Shown here: piece by piece, positions 61,416 through 64,000 of the stretch
How the letters are laid out: each line of letters begins with the position of its first letter
Position numbering within the stretch: the stretch's first letter is position 1
Source: Gordonia westfalica
Lineage (GTDB): Bacteria; Actinomycetota; Actinomycetes; Mycobacteriales; Mycobacteriaceae
DNA length: 64,000 bases
Reading direction: 5' to 3'
Assembly (NCBI RefSeq): GCF_900105725.1
Contig: NZ_FNLM01000036.1
Location: 248,001-312,000 of the forward strand
Notes under the pieces: model-generated
What the model was told of the DNA's origin: nothing
The model's input: the letters and a program-made list of their open reading frames with translations, nothing else
Databases searched by the model: none
Program-made: the position numbers and the translations under genes

Positions 61416-61987
61416 TTCCTCACTGTCGGTGTCGAATACGGCGCTCGGATGGTCACTCGGGCGAGTACGGAATCGCCGCTCACGTCGAGTCGTCCCTGCT
61501 CGAGTGACAGCGTGTCGAACGGTGCGAGTGTCTCCCCGCCGACGGTGAGCGAGCCGGACAGGAGGACCCAGGCTGCTCCCTCGACGGCGTCGAGTACCGC
61601 ATCGCCGTGGGTGTGCTGCAACGTCAGTTCGCCGGTGCCGGCGTCGCGCCTGACCATCAGGTTGAGGAGCATGGTCGGTCCGCGCGTGAGCGTCGCGTCG
61701 ACGACGCTCTCGCCGGCGAACCTCACCCGGTCCAGGCTGTCGAGGTGCCGCGCGTCTCCGTCGACCGTCAGGATCAGCGGATCGGCACCGACCACGAGCG
61801 CGACGCGTTCGAGGCCGTCAAAGGTCGAGAACGGTCCGGTGGCGTCGATGTTCGCCAGGCTGAGAGTCCAGTCCGGCCCGTCGTCGCCACCGACGGTGGC
61901 GATCCGCCGGGTGCGTCCGGCGCCGTTGCGCCACGGCGTCTCGGCGATGTCGCGGAGCCGGGTGACGCGATGGGTCATCGTCGACAT
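61412..61987 (-). CDS. hutD: HutD/Ves family protein
   Basis: 191-residue cupin-like protein. The N-terminal RLRDIAETPWRNGAGRTRRIA near residue 9 is the HutD/Ves signature, with SLANIDATGPFSTFDGLERVALVV (outlined) next. HutD is linked to histidine degradation in pseudomonads, where it is thought to limit urocanate or related intermediates; its exact function is unsettled. First gene of the operon with the M20 hydrolase, divergent from a lysR-type gene whose promoter has a perfect inverted repeat. Confidence 0.8.
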   Translation of the reverse strand: MSTMTHRVTRLRDIAETPWRNGAGRTRRIATVGGDDGPDWTLSLANIDATGPFSTFDGLERVALVVGADPLILTVDGDARHLDSLDRVRFAGESVVDATLTRGPTMLLNLMVRRDAGTGELTLQHTHGDAVLDAVEGAAWVLLSGSLTVGGETLAPFDTLSLEQGRLDVSGDSVLARVTIRAPYSTPTVRN

Positions 61988-62090
61988 GGCGGTGATCCCC
62001 TCTTGTGGAGTCGGGTGAGTGGGAGTCGGTTGATCGGTACATCAAGTAGACGTCCTCGATAAGAGAAACTCCAATATGTATTGCACGCCC

Positions 62091-62113
62091 ATTATTCTGT
62101 GGCGCAGAATAAT
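62091..62113. promoter_or_regulatory. LysR-type operator
   Basis: ATTATTCTG (62091-62099) and CAGAATAAT (62105-62113) are perfect 9-base arms around TGGCG, ending three bases before the lysR ATG. It is in the divergent gap with hutD, the usual place for an autoregulatory LysR box with a T-N11-A core. Confidence 0.75.
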
Positions 62114-62116
62114 CCG

Positions 62117-63015
62117 ATGGAGTTACGACACCTGCGCTCGTTCCAGGTCCTCGCCGAGGAGCTGCACTTCGGTCGGGCCGCGGCTCGGCTGCACATTTCG
62201 CAACCGCCGCTGACCGCGCACATCAAGGAGCTCGAACGCGAGGTCGGCACCGCCCTGTTCCATCGATCGACGAGGCGCGTCTCACTGACCGACGCCGGTG
62301 AGATCTTCGCGGTCCGGGTCGGTGACATCCTCGGTTCGCTCGACGAGGCCGTGGCCGAAGTGCGGGCGTATGCGTCCGGGAAGCGCGGGCGGGTCCGGGT
62401 CGGGTTCGTCAGCTCGGCGAGCGGGACCGTTCTCGGCCCGGGCCTGCGGATGTTCCGTGACCGGCGTCCCGAGGTTCAGCTCGACCTCGCGCCTCTCACG
62501 ACGCGTGAGCAGATCGACGCGCTGTCGCAAGGGGACCTCGACGTCGGCCTGATCCGATCGGCCGGGTCCGGGCCCGGGTACACCGCCGAGGTGCTGGTGG
62601 AGGAGCCGCTGGTGGCCGTCATGCCGGCGACACATCGGTTGGCGAGGAAGGCGGAGGTGGAGATCGCCGACTTGCTCGAAGAGAAGCTGATCCTCTTCCC
62701 TGCGCATCTGATGCCCGGTTACGTCGCCCAGATCTGGTCGTTGTTCACCCCCACGGCGCCGAGCCGCGGGTGGTCCAGGAGGCGATCCATCACGAGACGG
62801 TGCTCGGCTTCGTCTCCGCCGATGTCGGGATCTCGATCCTGCCCGCGTCGGTGTCGCGTTTCCGTACCGACGACATCGCGATCCGGCCGATCAGCGGGTC
62901 GCCGACCACGCCGTTGATGGTGGCCCGCAACCCGGAGTCGCGGAATCCGGCGGTCGGGGCCTTCATCGACTGCCTCTACGCGGCCCTGCCGGGCGACCTC
63001 GGCGTCACCGAGTAG
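62117..63015 (+). pseudogene. LysR family regulator with one frameshift
   Basis: About 298 residues if corrected. The N-terminal helix-turn-helix is ELRHLRSFQVLAEELHFGRAAARLHISQPPLTAHIKELE (outlined) at residues 2-40. The effector domain begins GRVRVGFVSSASGTVLGPGLRMF. The frame is lost at the five-C run 62748-62752; removing one C gives LFTHGAEPRVVQEAIHHETVL and the normal C-terminus to 63015. The broken form adds an Arg-rich tail ending at 62917. Probably an intact regulator of the hutD operon with a sequencing or recent indel. Confidence 0.75.
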
Positions 63016-63035
63016 GCCATGGGGTGCGGAGACCG

Positions 63036-64000
63036 TCAGGTGGTGCCGCGAGCCATCAGCTCGACGGGGAGACGGCGGGACTCCACGTCGCGTCCGGCCG
63101 TCAGATCCAGCAGCCCGCGGACCGCGGTCTGGCCGATCTCGAGGGCGGGGGAGTGAATCGTGGTGAGCGGCACGGGAAGTTGCGCCGCGATCGGGATGTC
63201 GTTGTAACCGACGAGCGCCAGGTCCTCGGGGATGCGCAGACCGAGGTCGCGGGCGACGCCGAGCACGCCGACGGCGATCGTGTCGGACACCGCGAAGATC
63301 GCGCGCGGCCGGTTCGGTGTGTCGAGCAGAATCCGCCCGGCCTCGGTTCCGCCGCGCACCTCGAAACTCGACGGGACGACGCGATGATCGGGTAGCTCGA
63401 TCCCGGCCGCGGCGGTCTCGGCGCGGAAGCCGGCCAGGCGGTCCGTCGCCGTCGTCGCGTGGGTGGGACCCGAGATGACGGCGAGGTCGGTGTACCCGCG
63501 GTCGATCAGGTGGCGTGCGGCCAGTGCGCCGCCGCGCACATCGTCGCCGCCGACGAAGGGGAGTCCGGCGTCGGCATGCCGGGTCAGCGTCATCATCGGG
63601 ACGTCGCCGACCCGCAGCGACGCGATGAAGTCCTTCCCCGGTCGGTGCAAGCCGCTGAGGAGGAGGCCGTCGACCTGCCGTCCCACGAGCAGCTCGATGG
63701 CCGCACGCTGGGCTTCCGGGTCGTCGGGCGGGCTGGAGAGCAGCACCGAGTAGCCGGCGCGGGTCGCCTCCTGTTCGATGCCCTGATAGGTCGTGGCGAC
63801 CACGCCGTCGGTGAGTCGGGTCATCACCACGCCGAGGGTCGTGGTCCTGCGGGTACGGAGACTCGCGGCCCAGAGATTGCGCTGGTAGCCGAGCTCATCG
63901 GCGACCTCGCGGACCCGCAGGGCCGATTCCGACCACCCGTCGGCCGGTTCGGACTGCCGCAGAACCCGGGACGCCGTCGACACGTGGACACCCGCGGCCT
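63036..64000 (-). CDS. LacI family transcriptional regulator, N-terminus cut by window edge
   Basis: At least 321 residues are visible; the frame continues past base 64000 through AAGVHVSTASRVL, the recognition helix of a LacI headpiece. LRVREVADELGYQRN is the hinge helix region, then a periplasmic-binding-protein-like core (LGVVMTRLTDGVVATTYQGIE, GLLLSGLHRPG, AIFAVSDTIAVGVLGVARDLGLRIPEDLALVGYND, the last outlined). It binds a small effector, often a sugar or nucleoside. The downstream target is outside the window. Confidence 0.9.
   Translation of the reverse strand, partial: AAGVHVSTASRVLRQSEPADGWSESALRVREVADELGYQRNLWAASLRTRRTTTLGVVMTRLTDGVVATTYQGIEQEATRAGYSVLLSSPPDDPEAQRAAIELLVGRQVDGLLLSGLHRPGKDFIASLRVGDVPMMTLTRHADAGLPFVGGDDVRGGALAARHLIDRGYTDLAVISGPTHATTATDRLAGFRAETAAAGIELPDHRVVPSSFEVRGGTEAGRILLDTPNRPRAIFAVSDTIAVGVLGVARDLGLRIPEDLALVGYNDIPIAAQLPVPLTTIHSPALEIGQTAVRGLLDLTAGRDVESRRLPVELMARGTT

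Noticed and set aside
1..64000. CRISPR arrays, tRNA or rRNA genes, insertion sequences
   Set aside because: No regularly spaced repeats, cloverleaf-like conserved segments, or transposase-like proteins with terminal repeats were found on reading.

Overview
The window reads as chromosomal DNA of a high-G+C, mycolate-type actinomycete (Gordonia/Rhodococcus-like; genus inferred). Reasons: dense fatty-acid and ring-catabolism gene sets, many ATGA-coupled genes, a mycofactocin-type SDR, a KshB-like reductase, a PtpB-like phosphatase, and a remnant of a DUF222/HNH (13E12-type) gene. No tRNA, rRNA, CRISPR array or intact mobile element was seen. No stretch over 300 bases is without a gene or gene remnant.

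Region A (1-25 kb plus the MFS gene at 25.2 kb) is a large CoA-thioester catabolic regulon. It holds a CoA ligase end, a hotdog thioesterase, an MFS importer, a MaoC pair and a two-subunit-type acyl-CoA dehydrogenase flanking an ACS-like ligase. These are followed by a further ACAD, SDR, thiolase and CoA-transferase, then a BadH-like dehydrogenase next to a MenB-like ring-cleavage candidate, and an LLM oxidoreductase. A GntR/FCD regulator (16466-17239) sits in the middle. Beyond it are three crotonases, an ACAD11/LvaA-like phosphotransferase, a DECR-like SDR, another ACAD and a BadI-like ring hydrolase. At least seven copies of a palindrome close to TTTGGTCNNACCAAA lie at the promoters of these blocks and of gntR itself, so the region is probably one regulon. 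The enzyme set suggests degradation of an alicyclic carboxylic acid by the cyclohexanecarboxylate/pimeloyl-CoA logic.

Region B (26.7-28.9 kb) is a decaying patch: a PaaX-type regulator with several frameshifts, a 3' crotonase fragment, and a zinc alcohol dehydrogenase lacking its N-terminus and frameshifted. The last two are fused head to head at about 27,905.

Region C (29-42.7 kb) holds a PaaG-like crotonase and HSDL2-like SDR, then a six-gene coupled operon: P450, aldehyde dehydrogenase, SDR, truncated pyruvate-phosphate-dikinase-like protein, TetR and a KshB-like reductase. Divergent from it are a CoA ligase and a small regulator; beyond lie a SurE phosphatase and a second PEP-synthase-type phosphohistidine protein. 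Together these look like a split alcohol/phenol-phosphorylating system attached to P450 oxidation, which is the most unusual content of the window.

Region D (42.8-48.8 kb) is housekeeping: amino-acid permease, MsrB-MsrA, HNH remnant, PfkB kinase, flavin reductase-like protein, tyrosine phosphatase and a DUF2470 protein.

Region E (48.9-58.8 kb) is a TetR-controlled carboxylate module: ACAD, SCP2-like protein, hydrolase, CoA ligase and a frameshifted thiolase on one side; an NTF2-like protein and a DUF485/ActP-type symporter on the other. Matching TGAACGASCGTTAA operators mark both arms. A mycofactocin-type SDR follows.

Region F (58.9-64 kb) has a FAD amine oxidase-like gene, an M20 amidohydrolase, HutD, a divergent frameshifted LysR with a perfect operator, and the end of a LacI regulator. 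Several genes carry one-base changes in G/C runs, which could be real decay or sequencing error.
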